This document shows, piece by piece, positions 16,842-24,908 of a DNA stretch of 64,000 nucleotides. Under the pieces are notes generated by a model. It ran no database searches, was not told the DNA's origin, and saw only the letters and a program-made list of their open reading frames with translations. The DNA lies in NCBI RefSeq assembly GCF_002441855.2, contig NZ_CP029487.1, positions 1,364,001 to 1,428,000 on the forward strand. Direction: 5' to 3'. The position numbers and the translations under genes are program-made. This DNA is from Eubacterium maltosivorans (lineage in GTDB: Bacteria; Bacillota; Clostridia; Eubacteriales; Eubacteriaceae). The first letter of the stretch is position 1, and each line of letters opens with the position of its first letter.

Positions 16842-18566
16842 ATGGACAACACAAACAGGGATCTATCCATCCCTTTTAAAATAATGATTGCCCTGATTAT
16901 GGCCTTTGTCTACGCGGCGCTGAACATTCTTCTGGCAGATTTCAGCCTGGTCGAGGTGCCTTATGTATCCATCCGGCCCCAGCTTATCCTTCCACTACTT
17001 TCAGGGTATCTTCTGGGGCCTTTTTATGGTTTTACTGTTGGCTTTCTCGGCAACGCCATGAGCGATATGGTCACTGGCTACGGCATCGAATTTTTGCTAA
17101 ACTGGAGCGTCGCCAATGGCCTGTACGGTTTAATCATGGGTTTTTTCCCTAAAAACGAGGACAAAATCCGGACCAACCGATCCTTTACTATCTTTTTTTT
17201 ATATATTCTGCTGGTCAACATTGTCCCCGCTGCCTATGCGCTGTTAACGCGCGTCGTGGAGCCTGGAGTCGACGCCCTGCAAAAATTCGTTGGACTTGGA
17301 CTGCCCATCGTCGTCTCAAATACCCTTGTCTGTACGCTGCTTTTCCCAATAGTTCTGATGTTTTTAAAAAAGATTGAGCTGAACTTTGAGATCAAAATCA
17401 CCCTCTTAGTCTATTATTTCTCCCTGATCTCTGTCATGGCAGTTTTTGCAGCGACCATTGGTATCCTGTACAGCATGAACCTGCTCAATACCGACAACCA
17501 GACCTTTGCCCTGATTATTTATGATTTGTCCATTATTCCGCTGGTCGCCATTAACCTGATCGGTTTTGGCATTTCCAACGCCATCAGTCAGAAACTTTTA
17601 AACCCTTTGCTGATCATGACAGAGGATATAAAACAACTAGATGGGAAAAGCTGGGATAAAAAGCTGGATATTCACACAGGTGATGAACTGGAATTTCTTG
17701 CCACTGCGTTCAACGAAATGATTGATAAGATCAATGATACCATGCGCAAGCTCTGGGATAATGTCGCGGAAAAAGAGCGGCTGGCAGCTGAGAAGGAGAG
17801 AACATCTACCGAATTAAACATCGCTCAGCAGATTCAAACAGCCATGCTGCCCGACCCGTTTCCAACTTTCCCAGACCGGACAGAATTCAGCATCAGCGGC
17901 CGCATGACTCCGGCCAAGGAAATCGGCGGCGATTTTTATGATTTCTTTTTAATGGATGACGACAAGCTGGTTTTTATCATCGCAGATGTGTCCGGCAAGG
18001 GCGTCCCTGCGGCTCTTTTCATGATGAGCTCAAAAGAGCATATTATCGACCAGGTATTAACAGGATTAGATGTTGATGAAATCTTCACCAGAGCCAACCA
18101 TCATTTATATAAAAATACCGCCGAAGGGGTTTTTCTGACCACCTTCCTCGGTATATTAAACCTGAAGACAGGTATTCTGTCCTTTGTCAACGCAGGCCAT
18201 AATCCTCCGCTTTTAAGGCGGCGGAATGAAAAGTTCGAACCTCTTGCTATGGATTCGGGTTTTGTCATGTCTATTCTTCCAGATGTGCACTACAAGCGCC
18301 AGACACTTAAGCTCAATCCCGGTGACACCCTCTTTTTATACACGGACGGCGTCACCGAAGCTGTGGATAAAAACGGTGCCTTTTTTCAGGAATACCGTTT
18401 AAAAAAAGCACTGAATGGGCTTCCTCATTATGATGATCACTCTTCAGAATATATTCTCCATCAGATTCGCGATTTTCTGTCCGATTTCACACAGGACGCT
18501 GAGCAGCATGATGACATTACCATGCTCTGCCTCAAATTCCGCCATCCGATGGTCTGTCAAAACTAA
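16842..18566 (+). CDS. Membrane ECF-S-like domain fused to HAMP and SpoIIE/PP2C phosphatase
   Basis: A 574-residue fusion. Residues 1-240 form about six membrane helices resembling ECF-transporter substrate-binding (S) components (PQLILPLLSGYLLGPFYGF, then GFLGNAMSDMVTGYG). A HAMP-like linker follows (NPLLIMTEDIKQLDG...GDELEFLATAFNEMIDKIND), then a coiled coil (KERLAAEKERTSTELNIAQQIQ) and a PP2C/SpoIIE phosphatase with all metal-binding aspartates (GGDFYD, ADVSGKG, YTDGV, QHDDIT). ATG 16842 has an AAGGAG site seven bases upstream. No ECF A or T genes are nearby, so the membrane domain probably senses a small molecule and controls a partner phosphoprotein, perhaps an anti-sigma antagonist. Confidence 0.85.
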   Translation: MDNTNRDLSIPFKIMIALIMAFVYAALNILLADFSLVEVPYVSIRPQLILPLLSGYLLGPFYGFTVGFLGNAMSDMVTGYGIEFLLNWSVANGLYGLIMGFFPKNEDKIRTNRSFTIFFLYILLVNIVPAAYALLTRVVEPGVDALQKFVGLGLPIVVSNTLVCTLLFPIVLMFLKKIELNFEIKITLLVYYFSLISVMAVFAATIGILYSMNLLNTDNQTFALIIYDLSIIPLVAINLIGFGISNAISQKLLNPLLIMTEDIKQLDGKSWDKKLDIHTGDELEFLATAFNEMIDKINDTMRKLWDNVAEKERLAAEKERTSTELNIAQQIQTAMLPDPFPTFPDRTEFSISGRMTPAKEIGGDFYDFFLMDDDKLVFIIADVSGKGVPAALFMMSSKEHIIDQVLTGLDVDEIFTRANHHLYKNTAEGVFLTTFLGILNLKTGILSFVNAGHNPPLLRRRNEKFEPLAMDSGFVMSILPDVHYKRQTLKLNPGDTLFLYTDGVTEAVDKNGAFFQEYRLKKALNGLPHYDDHSSEYILHQIRDFLSDFTQDAEQHDDITMLCLKFRHPMVCQN

Positions 18567-18600
18567 TAAAACCGGATGCTGTGAAGCATCCGGTTTTATT
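18565..18600. terminator. Bidirectional terminator between convergent genes
   Basis: Perfect stem ACCGGATGCT/AGCATCCGGT with A and T runs on both sides. It serves the phosphatase gene on the plus strand and the FUSC gene on the minus strand, whose stop codon is inside it. Confidence 0.9.
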
Positions 18601-20560
18601 AAAAACTACTGACATTTCTTTCGACAAAAGCCAGAAAAGCCTTGGCTTCTGCCTGTCCAGCACTCAGCAGACGCATGATGTAGCTTGCGTTTGTCTTTAC
18701 AATGATCTTTTCCGGTTCCTGGTCAGCGGCATCCTTCTTTTTCAGACACTGCTGTATTTTTTCAAACCAGATTCCCAACCGCTCAACTGCTTTTTTGACA
18801 AACCGTTCTTCCTCCGCTTCAACCCCTTGCAGCGTAATCAGATAGTACACATCGATCAAGGTAGTCATCAGCTGACGGTTTTCCGCTAAAAAGCCCTCCA
18901 CAAATTGCCCGCACGAGCCAAAGGCCGACGCGTGATAATTCATTTCAATCTGATCACTGATAAGATAGGATTTAAGGATAAGCTCTCGAACGATGTCTTG
19001 GTGCGGCGCTCCTCCCAAAAGCTCCTCTGTGTATTTAACCACCGCCCGGTCCAGCAGCACAAGACGCTCCATATCTATTTTAAACTGATCGTAGTACCGC
19101 ATGGGCAGTATAAATTTACTGGCCAGTATGGACACAATAACTGCGCCTATGGTAAAAAGCAGACGCAATTCCAAAGCGTAGGTAGACTGCATGGACAGCG
19201 TTGTCAGCGAAAGAGCAAAGCAGGTCGCAAAGACAACAAGTGTTGAATAATCATCGGCCGCGTAAATGCAAAAGGCGGCAATGACTGCCAAAACCATATG
19301 CTCAGGGTACGTGGTAAAGATTGAAAAGAGGAAAAAGGCCGCTATCAGTCCAATGACTGTTCCCTTTATCCGGTCCAGACTTTTGCTTACACTCTCATCA
19401 TAAAAAGGACGCGTGAGCAAATAGGCGGCCAGCGGCAGCCAGTAGCCATGTGTTACTGGCAAGAGCCTGGACACCAAAAACGTAAAAGTCAAAACCAGTG
19501 ACAGCCTGACCCCAAAGCGAAATTTAAAGGAATCCCTTGAAAGATGAGCATAAATACGCCATAGCATTCTCGATTTTCTTGGCACCACCCATTCCCTGTA
19601 AACACCCTTTCCAGCTGTTTTCGAAATTCCCTCCAAAGCGTTGATTAAAAGATTAATATCCAGCAGCATGCTGTCATTAATATCCGTCTGGTCCATAAAA
19701 CAGTTGTCAGAAAAACTGATCAGCTCCTGAATGACTTCACTGTATTCGCGGCTGTCAAAAACCCTGTTCAAATGTTTCAGAACCTCTATGAAATTTTCAA
19801 GATAAACCTTATTGGCAGCAGTCATCAGTTCCGGGTTCCTGAAGAATGTCAGTATCAGGTTTTCCATGCGCTGAAAAATCATTACAAGCCGAAAATAGCA
19901 CGCACCTTCTATGGTGGTAAAATAACGAAGCCGTCTCGATTTATAAATCCGGTTGCACAGATTCTGATTAATCTTTAAAAGCGCGCGTTGGGCTTCCCTC
20001 GCTTCTTCAGGATTGTTTTGAACCAAAGCTGAAAAGGACTCAGTGATTTTAACAAAAGCATTTTTGGAAATATCATGAACAGCTGGTACTGGTTTGAAAT
20101 GCTTCCATATCTTCAAACCAATATAAATCAGAATAAAAGAATAAACCAGCGCCAGAAGACGCATGGGAATATCGGTAAACTGAATCGGGATCAGCTGCAT
20201 AAAAACAAAGCTCATCCCAAACGGAAAATAGCTGCCTGGCGTATACTCATCCGTCATAAAATAAACAAGTAAAAACGGAACCGCTAAATTGATAATGAGT
20301 GTCATTGCAAGGTTAAGCCCTGCCGCAAAAGCACAAAAGGCCAGAAGAACGTTAACACTCAAGGCTTTCAGAATATGCCACTCCACCCCGTCCTCGTTGC
20401 GTGTTCTGAGAAAAAGAACTGTTACCGGTGACGCCAGCATAGCGTTGGCCGCACCGAAAAAAAACTGATTTGAAAAGAAAATGGACAAAAGGATCAGCGC
20501 CGGCGGAAATGCTTTGATGAAATGCTCTTTAATTTTCAGGGCTTTTATAGACTCTCGCAT
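18599..20560 (-). CDS. FUSC-family inner-membrane protein
   Basis: 653-residue protein of the aromatic-acid/fusaric-acid efflux (FUSC, YccS/YhfK-like) type. Two blocks of membrane helices (about residues 15-145 and 345-480) are separated by a helical cytoplasmic region and followed by a long helical C-terminal domain. The second block contains RFGVRLSLVLTFTFLVSRLLPVTHGYWLPLAAYLLTRPFYDESVSKSLDRIKGTVIG, the FUSC signature with the RxxGT turn. The substrate is unknown. A hairpin-rich leader precedes the gene and it ends at a bidirectional terminator. Confidence 0.85.
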   Translation of the reverse strand: MRESIKALKIKEHFIKAFPPALILLSIFFSNQFFFGAANAMLASPVTVLFLRTRNEDGVEWHILKALSVNVLLAFCAFAAGLNLAMTLIINLAVPFLLVYFMTDEYTPGSYFPFGMSFVFMQLIPIQFTDIPMRLLALVYSFILIYIGLKIWKHFKPVPAVHDISKNAFVKITESFSALVQNNPEEAREAQRALLKINQNLCNRIYKSRRLRYFTTIEGACYFRLVMIFQRMENLILTFFRNPELMTAANKVYLENFIEVLKHLNRVFDSREYSEVIQELISFSDNCFMDQTDINDSMLLDINLLINALEGISKTAGKGVYREWVVPRKSRMLWRIYAHLSRDSFKFRFGVRLSLVLTFTFLVSRLLPVTHGYWLPLAAYLLTRPFYDESVSKSLDRIKGTVIGLIAAFFLFSIFTTYPEHMVLAVIAAFCIYAADDYSTLVVFATCFALSLTTLSMQSTYALELRLLFTIGAVIVSILASKFILPMRYYDQFKIDMERLVLLDRAVVKYTEELLGGAPHQDIVRELILKSYLISDQIEMNYHASAFGSCGQFVEGFLAENRQLMTTLIDVYYLITLQGVEAEEERFVKKAVERLGIWFEKIQQCLKKKDAADQEPEKIIVKTNASYIMRLLSAGQAEAKAFLAFVERNVSSF

Positions 20561-20602
20561 ACTGCTTCCACCTCTTTATCCCCTGTTTTTTAACTCTGAC
20601 AT

Positions 20603-20673
20603 GAAAAACGAAGACCCACTCTCCGGCAGAATGCCTGTGTCCGTAAACCAAAAGAACACTATAGAAGGTCTTC
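20603..20673 (-). promoter_or_regulatory. Possible attenuator in the FUSC gene leader
   Basis: On the minus strand GAAGACC (20667-20673) pairs with GGTCTTC (20610-20616), enclosing a second hairpin CAC-GGCA-TTC-TGCC-GTG; GTTTTTC follows. The arrangement resembles a transcription attenuator or a small aptamer-terminator about 45 bases before the FUSC start codon. It matches no riboswitch I know. Confidence 0.35.
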
Positions 20674-20708
20674 ATTTTTTAGAATATCATAAAATTCTTT
20701 AAATATTA

Positions 20709-20990
20709 TTATTTTATAAACTTATCAATCGCGTCATTTAATTCTTCCAGAACTTCCAGATTGTTTTCCTCAACAGCATCGACGACACAGTGGCTGATAT
20801 GATCCTTTAAAATTAACTTACCTATATTGTTGATAGCGGATTTCACCGCAGAGACCTGTATCAGAATTTCACTGCAGTCTCTTCCTTCCTCCACCATCCT
20901 TTTTACGGATTCCATATGGCCAATGGCGCGGGACATCCGGTTAAGCACCGCCCTACGGTTTTCATGCTCATGTTCATGCTTAGCTGCCAT
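20709..20990 (-). CDS. csoR: CsoR/FrmR-family (DUF156) metal- or thiol-sensing repressor
   Basis: All-helical tetrameric repressor family. The 93-residue product from ATG 20990 (ribosome site CTCCT complement at 21000-21004) carries the Cu(I)-CsoR ligand pattern: Cys in GRDCSEIL, and His plus Cys in DHISHCV (H-x3-C). An unusual HEHEHE run at the N-terminus could add a metal site. The start codon lies 38 bases after the MATE gene stop, so the repressor is probably cotranscribed with the pump. Two 17-bp G/C-tract palindromes upstream of that operon fit this family. The symbol is by family resemblance; FrmR or CstR specificity is not excluded. Confidence 0.8.
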   Translation of the reverse strand: MAAKHEHEHENRRAVLNRMSRAIGHMESVKRMVEEGRDCSEILIQVSAVKSAINNIGKLILKDHISHCVVDAVEENNLEVLEELNDAIDKFIK

Positions 20991-21028
20991 TTTATTTTTC
21001 TCCTGTTCACCTTGTTCTTTTACTTGTA

Positions 21029-22357
21029 TTATATAGCAACCATCTGCCATTTACCACCATTAAAACGCCGAAGCAGTAAAAAACCACGCACGGAGATATC
21101 AATAATATAAGCAGTCCACACACCTACCAGGCCAAAGCCGCAGATAATGCCAAGAAAATAACCGACACAGACCCTTATTCCCCAGATGCCAAACAGCGTC
21201 AAAAACATGGGATACCGCGTATCGCCAGCTCCCTGAAGCGCACTCTCAATGACTTGGGTGAGGGCACTGCAGGGCTGAAAAAGCGCGATCATCCGCAGAA
21301 CTGTTACCGTAAGCGCCTGAACCTCTGGCGTTGAACTGAAAGCTGCCGCAAAAAACGGTGCAAAAATAAAAATCACGATCCCCATCGACACCATAAAGAT
21401 GGTTGAGAGTGTATTGGACATCAACGCCATCCGGCGTGCCTTCTCTGGATTGTTTTCTCCTAAGCCAATGCCGACCAGCGTTGCCGCCGCCACACCAAAC
21501 CCCATGGAAGGGATATAGGTATAGTTTTCAATGGTCCCTGCAATATTGTGGGCCACATAGGCTTCTCCGCCGATAGACAAAATCATGGCGCCATACACCA
21601 ACTGGCCGGCACGCATGATAAGCTTTTCTCCACCAGCGGGGACGCCAATGCGCAAAATCGACCGGATCATCTCCATATCAATACCCCACCCCTTAATCGG
21701 CAGCCTTAAAAAACCGTTTCCTCTTGCCAGCCGAGCAAGCAGCAGGCCGACGCCAAAAACACGCGACAGTGTGGTTGCAAGCGCCAGTCCCATGATACCA
21801 AACCCAAGCTTTATAAAAAAAACATTTAAAAGAATGTTCAGTACATTGGCTATCCCTGTAGCGGCCATTGGCGTAATATTATCCTTTGTAGCCCTCAAAC
21901 AGCTGGATAAAACCAATGAAAGACATAAGAACACAATGGGAACGACCACGACCATGTAATAGGGTATGGCATAAACCAAAATGCCTTCACCGGCACCGGA
22001 AATCTCAAGAATCGGCCTGTAAAGCAGTAAATTCAGCACTCCGACACTGAGACCGATAAAAAGACTGAGCAAAACAGATTGCTGAAGCGCCCTGTTACCC
22101 TTTTCCGTATCACTACGGCCAACATATCTGCCGATAACAGCCAGTGTGCCAACACTGACTGCTGTAAAAAACGCAATAAAGATGTTGACAATCAGGTTCG
22201 TTACGCCAACTGCCGCAATGGCTTCGTCTGAAATCTGCCCTGCAAAAAGGGTATCAACTGTTCCCAAAAAAGTCTGTAATATTGTCTCCGCCATTACCGG
22301 CAACGCTAATACACCAATGACCTTCAGGTCATTTCTGTTCATTTTCAAATGAAACAT
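21029..22357 (-). CDS. MATE-family efflux transporter
   Basis: Cation-coupled multidrug/toxin exporter with twelve membrane helices over 442 residues. Start MFHLKMNRNDLKVIGVLALPVMAETILQTFLGTVDTLFAGQISDEAIAAV is the typical MATE N-lobe; the second lobe begins near IRSILRIGVPAGGEKLIMRAGQLVYG, followed by VAHNIAGTIENYTYIPSMGFGVAAATLVG. ATG 22357 was chosen because GGAGGTG lies six bases upstream. Promoter and palindromic operators precede it, and a CsoR-family gene follows. MATE pumps are not the usual targets of CsoR regulators, so the exported compound is of interest. Confidence 0.92.
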   Translation of the reverse strand: MFHLKMNRNDLKVIGVLALPVMAETILQTFLGTVDTLFAGQISDEAIAAVGVTNLIVNIFIAFFTAVSVGTLAVIGRYVGRSDTEKGNRALQQSVLLSLFIGLSVGVLNLLLYRPILEISGAGEGILVYAIPYYMVVVVPIVFLCLSLVLSSCLRATKDNITPMAATGIANVLNILLNVFFIKLGFGIMGLALATTLSRVFGVGLLLARLARGNGFLRLPIKGWGIDMEMIRSILRIGVPAGGEKLIMRAGQLVYGAMILSIGGEAYVAHNIAGTIENYTYIPSMGFGVAAATLVGIGLGENNPEKARRMALMSNTLSTIFMVSMGIVIFIFAPFFAAAFSSTPEVQALTVTVLRMIALFQPCSALTQVIESALQGAGDTRYPMFLTLFGIWGIRVCVGYFLGIICGFGLVGVWTAYIIDISVRGFLLLRRFNGGKWQMVAI

Positions 22358-22370
22358 GATGCACCTCCAC

Positions 22371-22387
22371 AACCCCCTCCAGGGGTT
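22371..22387. promoter_or_regulatory. 17-bp palindrome, probable CsoR-family operator (proximal)
   Basis: AACCCC-CTCCA-GGGGTT, located between the -10 box and the ribosome site of the MATE gene. The C-tract/G-tract form is characteristic of DUF156-family operators. It matches the distal copy at 13 of 17 positions. Confidence 0.65.
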
Positions 22388-22393
22388 ATTTCC

Positions 22394-22422
22394 AGTGTAA
22401 CACCTTTTTCAAGTTTTTACAA
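22394..22422 (-). promoter_or_regulatory. Sigma-A promoter of the MATE-csoR operon
   Basis: TTGTAA (22417-22422), 17 bases, TACACT (22394-22399) on the minus strand, framed by the two 17-bp palindromes. Confidence 0.65.
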
Positions 22423-22434
22423 GCAAATTAAGAA

Positions 22435-22451
22435 AACCCCCAGAGGGGGTT
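22435..22451 (-). terminator. thiD terminator and/or distal CsoR-type operator
   Basis: AACCCCC-AGA-GGGGGTT. On the minus strand the 7-bp stem is followed by TTTTCTTAATTT nine bases after the thiD stop, so it can end the thiamine operon. Its length and sequence also match the proximal palindrome, so it may be a second repressor site. The two roles cannot be separated from sequence. Confidence 0.6.
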
Positions 22452-22459
22452 AGACAAAA

Positions 22460-23245
22460 TTAATTCTTCAATTGATACAAATGATTCAGGGGTCCGTTTC
22501 CTTTTCCAAGGTCAAGGCCATCTACGATTGCGCCATGCACATAGGCTTTTGCATTCTTAACAGCATCCATCATCGTGGCACCCTGTGCCAGACTTGCGGC
22601 AATCGCAGAGGACAGCGTACAGCCTGTGCCATGAGTATTGGGATTATCGACCTTTTCTTCTGGAAGCCAGTAACCAAAGCCTTCATAATAAAACAAATCA
22701 TCTGCCCGATCCTCCAAATGTCCGCCTTTTATCAATATTGCCCCTTTATAATAACCTGCAATATCACGGGCAGCGCGGATCATATCGTTTTTGGTTTGAA
22801 TGGGAATACCTGACAAAATTTCAGCTTCCGAAATATTCGGAGTGATCAAATCCGCCAGCGGCATCAGTTCATTAATTAAAACCGACTGGGCGGCCCTGTC
22901 AAAAAGTGCGTCACCGCTCGTAGAAACCATAACCGGGTCCAACACAATATTTGAGGGCGTATATTCCTTCAGCTTTTTGGAAATAGCATGGATAATCGCT
23001 TCAGACGAGACCATACCTATTTTTACCGCATCTGGCACAATATCCGTAAAGACTGCATCCATCTGGGCTTCTACCATTTTTTCAGAGATATCTTCCACAC
23101 CGAATACGCCTGTCGTATTTTGTGCTGTTATGGCTGTAATAACACTCATACCATAAACACCATAAGCCGTAAAAGTTTTGATATCTGCCTGTATACCTGC
23201 GCCTCCGCTGCAATCGGAGCCTGCAATTGTCAATGCCTTAATCAT
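22460..23245 (-). CDS. thiD: Hydroxymethylpyrimidine/phosphomethylpyrimidine kinase
   Basis: Phosphorylates HMP and HMP-P to HMP-PP for thiamine synthesis. Signature segments are AGSDCSGGAGIQADIKTFTAYGVYG at the N-terminus, VLDPVMVSTSGDALF, AILIKGGHLEDRADDLFY and the catalytic HGTGCTLSSAIAASLAQG near residue 212. 261 residues, normal. It overlaps the thiE end by eight bases and is the last gene of thiCMED. Confidence 0.96.
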   Translation of the reverse strand: MIKALTIAGSDCSGGAGIQADIKTFTAYGVYGMSVITAITAQNTTGVFGVEDISEKMVEAQMDAVFTDIVPDAVKIGMVSSEAIIHAISKKLKEYTPSNIVLDPVMVSTSGDALFDRAAQSVLINELMPLADLITPNISEAEILSGIPIQTKNDMIRAARDIAGYYKGAILIKGGHLEDRADDLFYYEGFGYWLPEEKVDNPNTHGTGCTLSSAIAASLAQGATMMDAVKNAKAYVHGAIVDGLDLGKGNGPLNHLYQLKN

Positions 23246-23891
23246 TTGATTTCACCATCTTTTCAGATAATTTTCGAATTTTCTGTGCCGCCGCCCGCGT
23301 ATCCGGCTGGGCAAACACAGCTGAAATAACCGCAACGCCATCAACCTTTGAGCCAGAAAGCTCCAACAGATTTTCTTCATTGATGCCACCAATAGCAACC
23401 ACAGGGATTTTCACACTGCTGCAAATGCTCTTAAGCGTCTCGAAAGAAACCTCCTTCGCATCTGTTTTCGTAGAAGTTGAGAAAACAGCTCCTACACCAA
23501 GATAATCTGCGCCGTCCTTCTCTGCGGCCAAAGCCTGTTCAAGGGTTTGCGCAGACACACCCAGAATTTTATTCGGACCAATCTTTCTGCGGGCCTCCGC
23601 CACAGCACCATCGCTTTGACCAATGTGCACACCGTCCGCATCCACTTCCAAAGCGATGTCCACGTCATCATTGATCACATAAGGGATACCTGCCGCCTCC
23701 GCCAGTCCCTTCAGGCTCCGGGCTTCGCCGACAAAATCTTGGCGTGCCATATCCTTTTCCCTGATCTGAAGAAAGGTCGCGCCGCCTTCTATCGCAGCAC
23801 AAACCTCTTCCTCAAGGGTACTTTCTCCAAGCCAGGAACGGTCTGTAACGATATAGAGCAGCATGTCTTCTTTTTTCACATTGTTTTTCAT
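23238..23891 (-). CDS. thiE: Thiamine-phosphate synthase
   Basis: Joins HMP-PP and thiazole phosphate to make thiamine monophosphate (TIM-barrel fold). Motifs seen: GGATFLQIREKDM, YVINDDVDIALEVDADGVHIGQSDG, LGVSAQTLEQALAAEKDGADYLGVGAVFSTSTKTDA and PVVAIGGINEENL. 217 residues. It is translationally linked to thiD and lies about 100 bases after thiM. Confidence 0.96.
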   Translation of the reverse strand: MKNNVKKEDMLLYIVTDRSWLGESTLEEEVCAAIEGGATFLQIREKDMARQDFVGEARSLKGLAEAAGIPYVINDDVDIALEVDADGVHIGQSDGAVAEARRKIGPNKILGVSAQTLEQALAAEKDGADYLGVGAVFSTSTKTDAKEVSFETLKSICSSVKIPVVAIGGINEENLLELSGSKVDGVAVISAVFAQPDTRAAAQKIRKLSEKMVKSND

Positions 23892-23989
23892 AATTCTCCT
23901 AATTTGACAGTCAAATTTCAGCTTTCACTTTTCCTGTTTATTTTATACCCGATTGAAATATTTTATAACATTATTTTAGCTTTTTCACC

Positions 23990-24835
23990 TCATGGAATCA
24001 AGGTAATTTTTGCGTAGGTTTCAATGGTATTTCCTGTCATAGTGCTGATATTATCAATGATTAAGGTTCTCAGGCTTCCTGTGCCCAGCTGATTATTTGT
24101 GACCTGGCGTGAAGCCAGCTCACCGGCAATTCCCATGCTGGCTACCGCGCAGACAGCCGCTTCCAAGGCCTTTTCCGGATTGGCCGCCACATAGGCTGCT
24201 GTCATGGCGCTGAGCATACAGCCAGTACCGGTAATTTTAGACATATCGCAATGTCCGTTTTTAACCACATAGGCTTTTTTGGCATCTGCGATGAGATCTA
24301 TGGCTCCTGTAATTGCAATGACCGCGCCTGTTCTTTCGGCCAGTTCTTTAGCCAGAGCGATGGTGGCGTCCAGTGTCTCAGCCGTCACGGCATCTTTAAC
24401 GTCGGCGTCAACGCCTTTTGTTGTACCCGCTCCGGCATAGACTGTTTTAATCTCAGAAATATTGCCCCGGATAACAGAAAACTTCACTTCCTTCAACAGC
24501 CGGTGGGTTGTTTCTGTTCTGAGCTTTGAAGCGCCTGCCCCCACGGGGTCCAGTACCACAGGATGCCCCAGTTCATTGGCTTTTTTTCCAGCCGCGATCA
24601 TCGATTCGACAGTCCGGCTGTTCAGTGTTCCGATATTGAGTACCAGCGCGCTGCAAATCGTGGTAATCTCCTCTACCTCTTTAATATCATCCGCCATGAT
24701 CGGGGAAGCCCCCATCGCCAAAAGAATATTCGCGCAGTCGTTGACGGTGACATAGTTGGTGATGTTATGAACCAGTTGTGGTTTTCTCTGAGTATTTTCA
24801 AAAATATTGACAAAATTTTCGTTTAATCGGATCAT
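23990..24835 (-). CDS. thiM: Hydroxyethylthiazole kinase
   Basis: Salvages the thiazole moiety by phosphorylating hydroxyethylthiazole. The N-terminal VHNITNYVTVNDCANILLAMGASPIMADD and the C-terminal ITGTGCMLSAMTAAY (anion hole and catalytic Cys) are diagnostic. 281 residues. No thiazole-synthesis genes (thiG, thiH, thiF, thiS) are in the operon, so the cluster as seen covers pyrimidine synthesis, thiazole salvage and coupling. Confidence 0.95.
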   Translation of the reverse strand: MIRLNENFVNIFENTQRKPQLVHNITNYVTVNDCANILLAMGASPIMADDIKEVEEITTICSALVLNIGTLNSRTVESMIAAGKKANELGHPVVLDPVGAGASKLRTETTHRLLKEVKFSVIRGNISEIKTVYAGAGTTKGVDADVKDAVTAETLDATIALAKELAERTGAVIAITGAIDLIADAKKAYVVKNGHCDMSKITGTGCMLSAMTAAYVAANPEKALEAAVCAVASMGIAGELASRQVTNNQLGTGSLRTLIIDNISTMTGNTIETYAKITLIP

Positions 24836-24849
24836 CTTTTCTCCTCTAA

Positions 24850-24901
24850 AAATAAAGCGCAGGTGAAAGCCGGCCTTTTAAGCCGAACCAATCACCTGCG
24901 C
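24850..24901 (-). terminator. Internal terminator between thiC and thiM
   Basis: Ten-base stem GCGCAGGTGA/TCACCTGCGC (24857-24901) with an inner hairpin, followed on the minus strand by TTTATTTTTA. It should attenuate transcription passing from thiC into thiM. Confidence 0.75.
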
Positions 24902-24908
24902 GCGCTGT

